Source of the DNA: Shimia haliotis
Lineage (GTDB): Bacteria > Pseudomonadota > Alphaproteobacteria > Rhodobacterales > Rhodobacteraceae
DNA: 64,000 nucleotides
NCBI RefSeq assembly: GCF_900114415.1
Contig: NZ_FOSZ01000003.1
Location: 310,001 to 374,000, forward strand
Direction of reading: 5' to 3'
In this document: positions 52,037-60,871 of the stretch, in pieces
How the letters are laid out: every line of letters begins with the position of its first letter
Position numbering within the stretch: the first letter of the stretch is position 1
Notes under the pieces: generated by a model
Seen by the model: the letters and a program-made list of their open reading frames with translations, nothing else
Told to the model about the DNA's origin: nothing
Databases searched by the model: none
Translations under genes and position numbers: made by a program

Positions 52037-54670
52037 ATGGCACAAGATCATCAGAACGATGGCACCGCCGCCGCAGATGCGATCGTCGCAGAAGCCGATA
52101 CCGGCGCGCGCAACGCAACCGGATTTCAAGGCAAACTCATTATCGCGATCTGTATTACCTGGTCGCTCTTCCAGCTTTATATCGCGTCAAAACTGCCGGG
52201 TGTGATGGCGCAGCTGACCGGCTTTACCGATTTTGCCAATGTGGTGGCACAGGCCCGCTACATTCACCTCGCGTTCGCGATGTCCTTGGCGATTTTGGCC
52301 TTTCCGATGTTCAAGTCGTCACCGCGTGACCGAATTCCGGCCTATGACTGGCTGTTGATCGCGCTGGGCGTCGGAGCCAGCCTTTACCTTGTTTTCTTCC
52401 GCTATCAGATCGCGGATCGCCCGGGTCTGTGGACCGATACGGATATGATCGTGTCCGCGATCGGGATGATTGTGCTGCTGATCTGCGTGTATCGCTCGTT
52501 GGGTCTGCCACTTGTGATCATCGCGTCGATCTTTGTGCTGTTTGCCTTCTTCGGCGGTGAAAGCGCGTGGGTGCGGGACATCACCAACTATGGTGGTGCT
52601 TCTCCGAAAAAAGCGCTGGGTCACTACTGGATGCAAACCGAAGGGGTCTTTGGTGTGGCACTCGGGGTGTCCACGACGATGATATTCCTGTTTGTTCTGT
52701 TTGGCGCGTTGCTTGATCGCGCGGGCGGCGGCAACTGGTTCATCAAGGTGGCGATTGCCCTGCTCGGCGCGCTGCGTGGCGGTCCAGCAAAAGCATCGGT
52801 TCTGTCCTCGATGATGACCGGCATGATTTCGGGCTCGTCAATTGCGAACACTGTGACCACCGGCACGTTCACCATTCCTCTGATGAAGCGCATTGGCTTT
52901 CCAGCCGAGAAGGCCGGCGCGGTTGAGGTGGCATCGTCCACCAACGGCCAGCTTACGCCTCCGGTTATGGGGGCTGCGGCCTTCCTGATGGTGGAATATG
53001 TGAACATCCCCTACATCGACGTGGTGAAACACGCCTTTTTGCCGGCCGTGATTTCCTACATTGCGCTGCTCTATATCGTCCATCTTGAGGCGCTGAAGAT
53101 GCAAATGCAGGGCCTCAAAAAGGCAGGTCGTCACATCGGGCCGATCATGATCCTGATCCTGTTCCTGTCCGGTTTCCTTGTGTTGGCTGCTTGCACCTTC
53201 CTGATGATTGGGCTTCGGGCGTTCCTTGACCCGATCATGGGTGACAGCATCTATGTTGCGGTGGCCCTTGTCGGGGTGATCTATCTGGCGTTGCTGTATG
53301 TGGCGTCGAAGTATCCCGACGTGGAAATGGACGATCCCAACGCGCCGCTGGAGGCGCCGCGTTTGACGCCGACGCTGATTGGCGGGCTGTACTATGCGCT
53401 GCCAATCTTCATTTTGGTCTGGAACCTGATGGTGAAAACCGAAGGCCTTGAGCGTCTGTCGCCTGCATTGTCGGCCTTTTGGGCGACGATCTTTATGATC
53501 ATCGTGGCGCTGACACATCGCCCGATCAAAGCTTTCTTCCGTGGCGAATCCGCCGTGGCCGCAGCGTTTTGGGCGGGCAAGGATGACTTCGTTCAGGGCC
53601 TGATCATGGGCGCACGCAATATGATCGGTATCGGCGTGGCCACGGGTGCAGCCGGCATCATCGTTGGCACCATCAGCCTGACCGGAGCGCATCAGGTGAT
53701 TGGCCAGGTGATCGAGGTGGTTTCGGGCGGCAACCTGATGATCCTTCTTGTTCTGGTGGCTGTGCTGAGCCTGATCCTCGGGATGGGTTTGCCGACCACG
53801 GCGAACTATATCGTTGTCAGCTCGCTGATGGCGCCGGTGATCATCGGTGTCGGCGCGCAATCCGGCCTCGTTGTGCCGCTGATTGCGGTGCATATGTTCG
53901 TGTTCTATTTCGGAATTCTGGCGGATGACACGCCACCGGTGGGTCTAGCGGCCTATGCGGCGGCGGCGATTTCCCGAGGAGACCCGATCAAGACCGGTGT
54001 GCAGGGCTTTGCCTATGACATCCGGACCGCGCTGTTGCCGTTCATGTTCATCTTCAACACCGATCTGTTGTTGATAGATGTCGGGCTGGGCAAGGCGGTG
54101 CTGGTGTTCTGTGTCGCGCTGATTGCGATGCTGATATTCGCGGCGGCCACGCAGGGTTACTTCATCGCGAAGTCCAAAAAGTGGGAGAGCGCGGCGTTGC
54201 TGTTCATCGCTTTCATGCTGTTCCGGCCGGACTTCTTCATGGATATGGTGAGCGAGAAATACACCTCTGCTCAAGGATCCGCGGCGGTTGAGACCATTGC
54301 GACGCAGCCTGAGGGCGCGTTGATCCGCTTGACGGTTTCGGGACCGGACTTTGACACTGGTGATGACCGTCGCACAACCGTGACCATGACGTATGACGGC
54401 TCGGGTGGTGAAGAATCCCTGTCGGCCAATGGCTTGGCGGTCATGCCCGAAGGCGACCAGTTGCTGCTTGAGGAGCCGTTCCCTGGAACGCCGTTCTTTG
54501 GCTCGCTTGGGACCGAATACGATTACTATGGCGATCAGCCGGTGGTCATCGCAATGGTCGAAGTGGAGAATGATCGGTTGCCCAAAGAACTGTTCTTTAT
54601 CCCTGCATTGTTGTTGCTGGCGGGTCTGGTTCTGATCCAGCGTCCGCGTGCAACTCAACCGGCGTTCTGA
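52037..54670 (+). CDS. TRAP transporter permease, 4TM/12TM fusion with DUF3394 tail
   Basis: An 877-residue inner-membrane protein fusing the small DctQ-like and large DctM-like parts, as usual for TAXI systems. Many hydrophobic segments are visible; family features are the cytoplasmic loop with SGSSIANTVTTGTFTIPLMK, GAVEVASSTNGQLTPPVMGA, and the second-half repeat GMGLPTTANYIVVSSLMAPV. From about residue 740 a DUF3394 domain follows (residues rich in beta strands, VTMTYDGSGGEE) and one last membrane helix (FFIPALLLLAGLVLIQ). ATG 52037 (MAQDHQND) is chosen over the 51983 start inside the hairpin. Confidence 0.93.
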   Translation: MAQDHQNDGTAAADAIVAEADTGARNATGFQGKLIIAICITWSLFQLYIASKLPGVMAQLTGFTDFANVVAQARYIHLAFAMSLAILAFPMFKSSPRDRIPAYDWLLIALGVGASLYLVFFRYQIADRPGLWTDTDMIVSAIGMIVLLICVYRSLGLPLVIIASIFVLFAFFGGESAWVRDITNYGGASPKKALGHYWMQTEGVFGVALGVSTTMIFLFVLFGALLDRAGGGNWFIKVAIALLGALRGGPAKASVLSSMMTGMISGSSIANTVTTGTFTIPLMKRIGFPAEKAGAVEVASSTNGQLTPPVMGAAAFLMVEYVNIPYIDVVKHAFLPAVISYIALLYIVHLEALKMQMQGLKKAGRHIGPIMILILFLSGFLVLAACTFLMIGLRAFLDPIMGDSIYVAVALVGVIYLALLYVASKYPDVEMDDPNAPLEAPRLTPTLIGGLYYALPIFILVWNLMVKTEGLERLSPALSAFWATIFMIIVALTHRPIKAFFRGESAVAAAFWAGKDDFVQGLIMGARNMIGIGVATGAAGIIVGTISLTGAHQVIGQVIEVVSGGNLMILLVLVAVLSLILGMGLPTTANYIVVSSLMAPVIIGVGAQSGLVVPLIAVHMFVFYFGILADDTPPVGLAAYAAAAISRGDPIKTGVQGFAYDIRTALLPFMFIFNTDLLLIDVGLGKAVLVFCVALIAMLIFAAATQGYFIAKSKKWESAALLFIAFMLFRPDFFMDMVSEKYTSAQGSAAVETIATQPEGALIRLTVSGPDFDTGDDRRTTVTMTYDGSGGEESLSANGLAVMPEGDQLLLEEPFPGTPFFGSLGTEYDYYGDQPVVIAMVEVENDRLPKELFFIPALLLLAGLVLIQRPRATQPAF

Positions 54671-54682
54671 GGAGGACCCTTT

Positions 54683-55108
54683 ATGTTCAAGACTGTATTG
54701 CTGACTGTGGACGTGAACGACCTCAAAGGTTCGGAACGTCCGGCCGAAGTGGCGCGCGGGATAATGAAAACCGGCGGAGAAGAGCTGCATGTGATGAACG
54801 TCGTGCCAGATTATGGCATGTCGATCGTTGGATCGTTCTTTAGTCAGGACCACAACAAGTTGATCCTGAAAGAGGCCAAGGCGGCGCTGGAACAATGGGG
54901 TGCGGAGCATTTGGCCGACGTCGACAATGTGCGTCTGCACGTGGATCAGGGCACGATCTATGATCTGGTGCTTAAGGAAGCCAAAGCGGTGAACGCGGAT
55001 GTGATCATTGTCGGGGCCCACAAATCCCAGTTGAAGGATTACCTGATTGGCCCGAACGCGGCCCGCATTTCGCGACACGCGAAACAGTCGGTGTTTGTCG
55101 TGCGTTGA
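54683..55108 (+). CDS. universal stress protein, TRAP-associated (TeaD-like)
   Basis: A 141-residue UspA-fold protein 12 bases after the permease. The sequence starts MFKTVLLTVDVNDLKGSERP and ends with the nucleotide-binding loop IIVGAHKSQLKDYLIGPNAA, followed by RISRHAKQSVFVVR; this is close in form to the TeaD protein that regulates the ectoine TRAP transporter TeaABC through ATP binding (established for Halomonas). It is probably a regulatory subunit of the transporter here. A terminator follows 17 bases after the stop. Confidence 0.92.
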   Translation: MFKTVLLTVDVNDLKGSERPAEVARGIMKTGGEELHVMNVVPDYGMSIVGSFFSQDHNKLILKEAKAALEQWGAEHLADVDNVRLHVDQGTIYDLVLKEAKAVNADVIIVGAHKSQLKDYLIGPNAARISRHAKQSVFVVR

Positions 55109-55125
55109 CCGGTGTCAGATGAATT

Positions 55126-55158
55126 AAAAAAGGCGCTCCGGTTGGGGCGCCCTTTTTT
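55126..55158. terminator. bidirectional terminator between uspA and GFA genes
   Basis: AAAAAGGCGCTCC pairs with GGGGCGCC plus a T-run (CTTTTTT), with a T-G wobble and one mismatch; A-runs precede and T-runs follow, so it can serve the two convergent genes. Confidence 0.75.
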
Positions 55159-55178
55159 GTGTGATCGTTGTTTGGCGG

Positions 55179-55586
55179 TTATCCCGGCATCTTTTCAAAG
55201 GCGGGAATGCCGTCTTGCAGAATGGTCGCGTCCATTTTGCTTGAGACGTATACGTTCGCTTTCGGGGTGAATTCCTGAGGCTCGTTGATGACGCCCGCAC
55301 GAATGCCAAGCATGCCTTCGCGTGAGGAGTTTTGCGTGAACAGCGGCGTGCCGCAGGTGCTGCAGAAATGCTTGGTCATGGTGCTTCCGGCGTCGGACGC
55401 GTGTTCGAAAGTCTTGGGCGTGCCGGTGATCTTAATGTCGTCCCGCTTCATGAACATCAGCGTTGCGAAGGCGCTGCCGGTGGACTGGCGGCAAGCGGTG
55501 CAATGGCAGTTTGCCATGACAGGGACGTCGCCGTCTGCTTCGAACGAGATTTCGCCGCAGAGGCATTGACCGGTGAGTTTAGGCAT
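55179..55586 (-). CDS. GFA-family zinc protein
   Basis: A 135-residue protein with the GFA (glutathione-dependent formaldehyde-activating enzyme) fold. The Zn-binding cysteines are clear: GQCLCGEISF, NCHCTACRQSTGSAF and FCSTCGTPLF. Many GFA proteins are not formaldehyde enzymes, so only a zinc-binding, thiol-related role can be stated. It is monocistronic and divergent from the hemP operon. Length is usual for the family (about 130-140). Confidence 0.9.
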   Translation of the reverse strand: MPKLTGQCLCGEISFEADGDVPVMANCHCTACRQSTGSAFATLMFMKRDDIKITGTPKTFEHASDAGSTMTKHFCSTCGTPLFTQNSSREGMLGIRAGVINEPQEFTPKANVYVSSKMDATILQDGIPAFEKMPG

Positions 55587-55690
55587 TGGGTTTCCTTTGA
55601 ATTCGCACGTTGTGACGTCGACCCTATGCGAATTCCGATGATCATCAAGGTTTCAATGAATTGCTGAGAGGCTCTGTCGGATCAGAGATC

Positions 55691-55750
55691 GTTAGAAATT
55701 AATCTGACAGAAAAACTCGGATTGACATATTTGAGTGATTTTGTCAGTTA
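55691..55750 (+). promoter_or_regulatory. candidate iron-responsive promoter of the hemP operon
   Basis: GTTAGA-AATTAA-TCTGAC (55691-55708) is an 18-bp inverted repeat with one mismatch, similar in form to the Irr (ICE) and related iron boxes of alphaproteobacteria (TTAGAA...TTCTAA). A consensus -35 TTGACA follows at 55722-55727; the -10 (AGTTAT near 55746) is weak. CTGACA and TGTCAG words flank this segment. Confidence 0.5.
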
Positions 55751-55779
55751 TCGACTCGAAGGACAAAGGGAGCGAAGGC

Positions 55780-55917
55780 ATGACCTCTTATGAGGACCAT
55801 CCGGTGTATGACGCGAAAGAATTGACCAAAGGCGAGACGCAGGCGCGGATCGTGTTGGACGGGCAGGTTTATACGTTGCGCATCACCAAGGCCAACAAGC
55901 TGATCCTGACGAAATAG
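55780..55917 (+). CDS. hemP: hemin uptake protein HemP
   Basis: A 45-residue protein of the HemP/HmuP family, a small regulator or accessory protein of haem and iron uptake that in Bradyrhizobium and Burkholderia activates haem receptor genes. The match rests on HPVYDAKELTKGETQARIVL followed by the strands GQVYTLRIT and NKLILTK, the typical HemP signature. ATG 55780 follows GGGAGCGAAGGC; an earlier start at 55735 overlaps the promoter. It is the first gene of the iron operon and 46 bases before imelysin 1. Confidence 0.9.
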   Translation: MTSYEDHPVYDAKELTKGETQARIVLDGQVYTLRITKANKLILTK

Positions 55918-55962
55918 TGTGCCGTGCTTGGCAGAAATCTCCGATCAAAGGACTTGGAAATC

Positions 55963-57216
55963 ATGAAAAATGTATTGTTTGGCGCATCTGTTGCGGCGCT
56001 GATGTCAGGTGCCGCAATGGCGGACACAGCCGTTTTGACCAACTACGCAAACATCGCGGCCGCGAAATTTGAAGACAGTGTGATCACTGCCAAGGCGCTC
56101 AACTCGGCTGTGGACGCGTTGATTGCTGAGCCGACCGAAGTGAACTTGGCGGCGGCCAAGGCGGCATGGCTGGCGGCGCGTGTGCCGTATCAGCAGACCG
56201 AGGTTTACCGTTTCGGCAACGCCATTGTGGATGATTGGGAAGGCAAAGTGAACGCGTGGCCTCTGGATGAGGGTCTGATTGACTATGTTGACGCGTCTTA
56301 TGGCGGGGCGTCTGACGAGAACCCGCTGGGTGTTGCCAATGTAATTGTCAACCCGACTTTGATGGTGAACGGCGTTGCGGTGGATGCGACCAACATCACG
56401 CCGGAGTTTTTGGCCGATACGTTGCATGAGGCAGATGAGGTCGAGGCCAATGTTGCGACCGGCTATCACGCCATTGAATTCCTTCTGTGGGGTCAGGATC
56501 TGAACGGCACCGGCTTTGGCGCGGGCGCGCGTCCGGCGTCTGATTATGCGGCTGGTGAGGCGTGCACAGGAGACAACTGCGACCGTCGCGCCGCGTATCT
56601 GAAGGCGGCCACGGATTTGCTGGTGTCCGATCTGGAATGGATGGCGGCCCAATGGGCAGAGGGCGGCGATGCGCGCGCGGACGTTCTGAAGGACGAAACG
56701 GCGGGTTTGTCTGCGATCCTGACCGGTATGGGCAGCCTGTCTTATGGCGAGCAGGCGGGTGAGCGGATGCGTCTTGGCCTGATGCTGAACGATCCTGAGG
56801 AAGAGCACGATTGCTTTTCCGACAACACCCACAACAGCCATTTCTATGACGGTTTGGGCATCCAGAACGTGTACCTTGGCAGCTACACCCGTATCGACGG
56901 AACAACCGTCAGCGGCGCGTCGGTGTCCGATCTTGTGGCGGCAAAAGATGCCGATCTGGACGTAGAGATGCAAAGCAAGCTGACCGCGACCATGATGGCG
57001 CTGGGCGCGATCAAAGTGGCAGCGGAAGCCGGGTTCTCCTACGACATGATGCTGGAAGCGGGTAACGCTGGTGGCGAGGCTCTGATTATGGGCGGTGTAA
57101 ACGGCCTCGTGGATCAGACCAAATCAATCGAACGCGTGGTCACGACTCTGGGTCTTGGCGACATTGCCGTAGAGGGATCTGATAGCCTCGACAATCCGGA
57201 TGCGGTTTTCGAATAA
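55963..57216 (+). CDS. imelysin-family (peptidase M75, EfeO/IrpA-like) periplasmic iron protein
   Basis: A 417-residue protein with a signal peptide (MKNVLFGASVAALMSGAAMA then DT) and a full imelysin fold in two helical bundles. The family motif GxHxxE is intact as GYHAIEFLLWGQ, the region proposed to bind metal. Another conserved segment is EEHDCFSDNTHNSHFYDGLG, near the middle. Imelysins (IrpA, ICMP, EfeO) act in periplasmic or surface iron handling; protease activity is doubtful for most. ATG 55963 is preceded by AAAGG some distance away; the frame opens at 55924. Confidence 0.92.
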   Translation: MKNVLFGASVAALMSGAAMADTAVLTNYANIAAAKFEDSVITAKALNSAVDALIAEPTEVNLAAAKAAWLAARVPYQQTEVYRFGNAIVDDWEGKVNAWPLDEGLIDYVDASYGGASDENPLGVANVIVNPTLMVNGVAVDATNITPEFLADTLHEADEVEANVATGYHAIEFLLWGQDLNGTGFGAGARPASDYAAGEACTGDNCDRRAAYLKAATDLLVSDLEWMAAQWAEGGDARADVLKDETAGLSAILTGMGSLSYGEQAGERMRLGLMLNDPEEEHDCFSDNTHNSHFYDGLGIQNVYLGSYTRIDGTTVSGASVSDLVAAKDADLDVEMQSKLTATMMALGAIKVAAEAGFSYDMMLEAGNAGGEALIMGGVNGLVDQTKSIERVVTTLGLGDIAVEGSDSLDNPDAVFE

Positions 57217-57299
57217 GGTTCGCGACAGTTTATCACGCGACATTGAGGGGTGCGGGTCTTTTGACCGGCACCCCTTGGCGGTTACAAAGGGGTATGGCG

Positions 57300-58766
57300 G
57301 TGAGATCCATGATAGCGCGAGCGACTGTTGCGACCTGTTTGGCAGGGGCGGCGATGGCGGGGGATTTGACCGAACCGCATATTTCGGTTGTGCCCCGCAC
57401 CGAGGCGGAACGCGCCCGGATCGCAGTGGCGGTGCAGCTGCCAACCGACTTTTCAAAAGCGGAACGGTTTGAAGCAAAACCGGGAGGGGCGGCCACGGTG
57501 CCGCGGCACCTTGATACCACCGTGTTTTCGCAGCCGGCGGCGGATGTGCCGGAGGCGGAGTTGCTCGACTTTGAGTTGGGACGTGCGATTTTTGAAAAGC
57601 TGTGGGTGGCGTCGCCGTCTTCGACCAAGGCATCCGACGGGCTGGGGCCGTATTACCACGCGCGCAGCTGTGGCAGCTGTCATGTGAATGACGGGCGCGG
57701 ATTTGCCGGCATGGATGCGCTATTGATCCGTGTGTCGGTGCCGGATGGTGACGGCGGCACACGTCCGCATCCCGAATACGGCGGGCAGTTGCAGCACAAG
57801 GCGTTGAGCGGGATGGAGGCGGAGTTCCAGCTTAACCTGAGCTATGATGACGTGGCGCTCGACCTGGCCGGAGGCGAGCAGGCCAATCTGCGCAGGCCAG
57901 TCTACGGGTTGGAAATGGCGCAGGGCGCACTTGGTGAGGCGGCGATGATCTCGCCTCGCGTTGCGCCGACGATGATTGGGTTAGGGTTGCTGGAAGCCAT
58001 TCCCACCGAGGATATTCTGGCGTTGTCCGATCCAGACGATCTGGATGGTGACGGGATCTCGGGTCGCGCGCAGGTGGTGCAGAGCGCTGAATACGGAGTG
58101 TCGATGCTGGGGCGTTTCGGGCACAAGGCGATGATGCCGACCGTCAGCGAGCAAACCGCCGCGGCCTTTTCTGCGGATCTGGGTCTGAGTACACCTTTGT
58201 TTCCTTGGCACTGGGGAGATTGCACAGAAGCACAAGAGGTCTGTCGCGCGGCGCCACATGGTGATGATCCGGAACGCGAAGGGCTGGAGGTCGACAGCCG
58301 CGCGATGGCGGTGTTGAACCTTTATAGCCGCAACCTTGGAGTGCCTGCGCGGGTAAATGTGGAAGATCCGCAGGTGCTGCGCGGCAAGAGCCTGTTTCAT
58401 GAGGCGGGCTGTGCGGCCTGTCACGTGCCCAAACATGTCACCCATCGGCGCGAGGCGGGGACTGGAAGCTTTCAGCTGATTTGGCCATATACGGACCTGT
58501 TGTTACACGACATGGGTGACGGGTTGGCGGACGGTCGGCCGGATGGCTTGGCCAACGGGCGCGAATGGCGCACCGCCCCTTTGTGGGGGCTGGGATTGGT
58601 TGCGCAAGCGGGTGGGCAGCAGGGATATCTGCATGACGGCCGCGCACGAACGGTTCTGGAGGCCGTGTTGTGGCACGGTGGCGAGGCTGAGGCGGCGAAA
58701 GAAAAAGTGGTGGCTCTGACACCGGAAGACCGTGCTGCTTTGGTGGCGTTTTTGGAGAGTTTGTGA
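57300..58766 (+). CDS. di-haem c-type oxidoreductase (DUF1111)
   Basis: A periplasmic protein of about 488 residues with an N-terminal signal (SMIARATVATCLAGAAMAG) and two haem c motifs, ARSCGSCHVNDGRG and EAGCAACHVPKHV. The DUF1111 domain covers the rest, with RRPVYGLEMAQGALGEA and ARTVLEAVLWHGGEAEAAKE. These proteins resemble di-haem peroxidases but lack an assigned substrate. GTG 57300 has AAAGGGG seven bases upstream; ATG 57294 and ATG 57309 are alternatives. It lies between two imelysins, pointing to electron transfer in iron uptake. Confidence 0.9.
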   Translation: MRSMIARATVATCLAGAAMAGDLTEPHISVVPRTEAERARIAVAVQLPTDFSKAERFEAKPGGAATVPRHLDTTVFSQPAADVPEAELLDFELGRAIFEKLWVASPSSTKASDGLGPYYHARSCGSCHVNDGRGFAGMDALLIRVSVPDGDGGTRPHPEYGGQLQHKALSGMEAEFQLNLSYDDVALDLAGGEQANLRRPVYGLEMAQGALGEAAMISPRVAPTMIGLGLLEAIPTEDILALSDPDDLDGDGISGRAQVVQSAEYGVSMLGRFGHKAMMPTVSEQTAAAFSADLGLSTPLFPWHWGDCTEAQEVCRAAPHGDDPEREGLEVDSRAMAVLNLYSRNLGVPARVNVEDPQVLRGKSLFHEAGCAACHVPKHVTHRREAGTGSFQLIWPYTDLLLHDMGDGLADGRPDGLANGREWRTAPLWGLGLVAQAGGQQGYLHDGRARTVLEAVLWHGGEAEAAKEKVVALTPEDRAALVAFLESL

Positions 58767-59788
58767 TGATCCGGATGATCTTGTTGAGCGTTGCGGTGGG
58801 TCTTGGTTTGGGAGCCAAAAGCGAGGCGCAATCGGTGGATCTGGGCGCGCGGGTCGCCGCTGCGGTGGAGGGGCATATTGTGCCGGGCTATGCGCGGTTT
58901 GCCCAATCGGCGCGCGAGTTGTCAGACGTGGCGAAGGATCAATGCGTGCCCTCTGATGATGGGCTGCAAACCGCGTTCCATCTGGCGTTTGACGATTGGG
59001 TTCAGGTCAGTCATTTGCGTTTTGGGCCGAGCGAAGCCGACAATCGCGCGTTTGCTTTGGCGTTCTGGCCCGATACACGCGGCAAAACTCCCAAGGCTTT
59101 GGCCGGATTGATTGCGAAGAAGGCACCAGCCGGGCTGGATGTCGAAGAGATGATGCAGCAAAGCATTGCTGCACAAGGGTTTTACGCCTTGGAATTTTTG
59201 CTCTTTGATCCGCAGATCATGATGATGGGCGAAGCGAGCTATCGCTGTGCGTTGGTTCGGAATTTGGCGGAAGGGATCGCGATCCGTGCCGAGGCCATTC
59301 ATCTGGAATGGGCGGATGGCTACGGGGCGGCGATGATGTCGCCAGCGGAAGAAGGGCCCTACCGGACCGCGGAAGAGGCTGCGGGGGAGTTGGTGAAAGC
59401 AGTGGCGACTGGATTGCAATTCACGGATGAGGCACGGCTGGCGCGGCCTTTGGGCACGTTTGAGAAGCCGCGACCCAAACGGGCGGAGGCCCGGCGGTCA
59501 GGCCGCTCGCTGCGTCATGTGGTGTTGTCGCTTGAAGCCACTGGCGACTTGGCGGTTATTCTGGCGGGGGAGACCTCGGCAGGGCAGCGGGTTGCGACCG
59601 GTTTTGCCACGGCGCTGAGCAATGCGGAGATAGAGGATCCGGTGTTTGCGGGTGTGGCCGATCCAATCGGACGCCTGAAGGTGGAGAGCTTGCAGCAATA
59701 TGTCTACGGCTTGCGCGAAGAGGCGGTGGGCGAGTTGGTGGATTTGCTGGGCGTGTCGATCGGTTTCAACGCGCTGGATGGAGATTGA
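58766..59788 (+). CDS. second imelysin-family protein, variant GxHxxE site
   Basis: A 340-residue paralogue with a signal peptide (MIRMILLSVAVGLGLGAKSE then AQ). The fold is imelysin-like, but the metal motif reads GFYALEFLLFDP, so the usual His is Tyr while the Glu remains. It could therefore bind metal differently or act as a partner of imelysin 1. ATG 58766 overlaps the stop of the di-haem gene; a GTG one codon earlier is possible. An unusual feature is the short Lys/Arg-rich segment KPRPKRAEARRSGRSLRHVV in the middle. Confidence 0.88.
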   Translation: MIRMILLSVAVGLGLGAKSEAQSVDLGARVAAAVEGHIVPGYARFAQSARELSDVAKDQCVPSDDGLQTAFHLAFDDWVQVSHLRFGPSEADNRAFALAFWPDTRGKTPKALAGLIAKKAPAGLDVEEMMQQSIAAQGFYALEFLLFDPQIMMMGEASYRCALVRNLAEGIAIRAEAIHLEWADGYGAAMMSPAEEGPYRTAEEAAGELVKAVATGLQFTDEARLARPLGTFEKPRPKRAEARRSGRSLRHVVLSLEATGDLAVILAGETSAGQRVATGFATALSNAEIEDPVFAGVADPIGRLKVESLQQYVYGLREEAVGELVDLLGVSIGFNALDGD

Positions 59789-59789
59789 C

Positions 59790-60857
59790 ATGGCGACGCG
59801 GCGGCGGTTTCTGGCAGGGGTTTTGGCGGCTGGTTTGATGCCGATCCGCGGTTGGGCGTCGGTCGGAAACCCTAAGTATCTGAGCGCGGCGCGGCGACCC
59901 AAAGGCGGCTATGTGCTGGTGGGTTTACGTGGCGACGGTGCGTTGGCGTTTGAGGTGGATTTGCCTGCACGGGGCCATGCGGCGGCCGCCCATCCGGAGC
60001 GGGCGGAAGCTGTGGCTTTTGCGCGGCGCCCAGGGACATATGCGGTGGTTTTGGACTGCTCCGACGGAACGGTTCTGGCACGGCTTGAGGCGCCTCAGGG
60101 GCGGCACTTTTACGGACACGGCACGTTTTCTCGCGATGGAAGGCGGCTTTTTACCACAGAGAATGATTTTGACGGCGCTGCAGGGGTAATTGGTGTTTGG
60201 GATGCGGCCAATGGGTATCGGCGGTTGGGCGAGTTTGCCTCAGGCGGCATCGGGCCGCATGAAATCGTGCATGTGCCCGAGCTGGAACTGTTCGCCGTGG
60301 CCAATGGTGGAATTCAAACACACCCAGAAACCGGACGTGAAAAGCTGAACCTGCGCACAATGCGGCCGAACCTGACCTATGTGGATGGGGAGGGCAGCGT
60401 CGCGCAGCGTGTGCAGTTGCCAGATGAATGGCGCTTGAATTCGGTCCGGCACCTGTCGGTCGGGCCTCGTGGGCAAGTTGCTTTTGCGATGCAGTGGCAA
60501 GGGGATGCGTGGGATGCGCCGGTGTTGCTCGGGCTGCATGTTCTGCGACAGGCGCCGGTCTTTTGCGAAGCACCGGAAGCGCCCCATCTGGCGATGAAGG
60601 GATATGCCGGAAGCGTGGCTTATTGCGGCAGTAAGAACTGGGTCGCGATTTCCAGCCCGCGCGGTGGCTTTGTGCAAAGATTTGACAGCGCCAGCGGTCG
60701 GTTTTTGGGCGCAGTCGGAGCGGCGGACGTTTGCGGGATCAACGGATCACGCGGCGGCATGATTGCGACCACAGGCACGGGGCTGGTGATCGGTATTGAA
60801 GATCGGATCAGCGCGCGGCACCCCTTGTCTTTTGACAACCACCTGATCGCGCTGTAG
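59790..60857 (+). CDS. DUF1513 beta-propeller protein with Tat signal
   Basis: A 355-residue protein whose N-terminus MATRRRFLAGVLAAGLMP is a twin-arginine signal, so it is exported folded to the periplasm. The rest is a DUF1513 domain, repeats of beta strands as in seven-bladed propellers (RHFYGHGTFSRDGRRLFTTE, VIGVWDAA, GIGPHEIVHVPELELFAVAN, NGGIQTHPETGREKLNL). It is the last gene of the operon, one base after imelysin 2. DUF1513 next to imelysin and di-haem proteins is a recurrent alphaproteobacterial arrangement as I recall it; its exact role is unknown. Confidence 0.88.
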   Translation: MATRRRFLAGVLAAGLMPIRGWASVGNPKYLSAARRPKGGYVLVGLRGDGALAFEVDLPARGHAAAAHPERAEAVAFARRPGTYAVVLDCSDGTVLARLEAPQGRHFYGHGTFSRDGRRLFTTENDFDGAAGVIGVWDAANGYRRLGEFASGGIGPHEIVHVPELELFAVANGGIQTHPETGREKLNLRTMRPNLTYVDGEGSVAQRVQLPDEWRLNSVRHLSVGPRGQVAFAMQWQGDAWDAPVLLGLHVLRQAPVFCEAPEAPHLAMKGYAGSVAYCGSKNWVAISSPRGGFVQRFDSASGRFLGAVGAADVCGINGSRGGMIATTGTGLVIGIEDRISARHPLSFDNHLIAL

Positions 60858-60871
60858 CCGCACCCGCGACG

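Noticed and set aside
50974-52038. Long frames antisense to the TAXI protein, and at 52838-53893 and 53945-55078 antisense to the TRAP permease
   Set aside because: Third-position GC shadows of well-supported plus-strand genes, with His/Arg-rich translations and no recognisable motifs.
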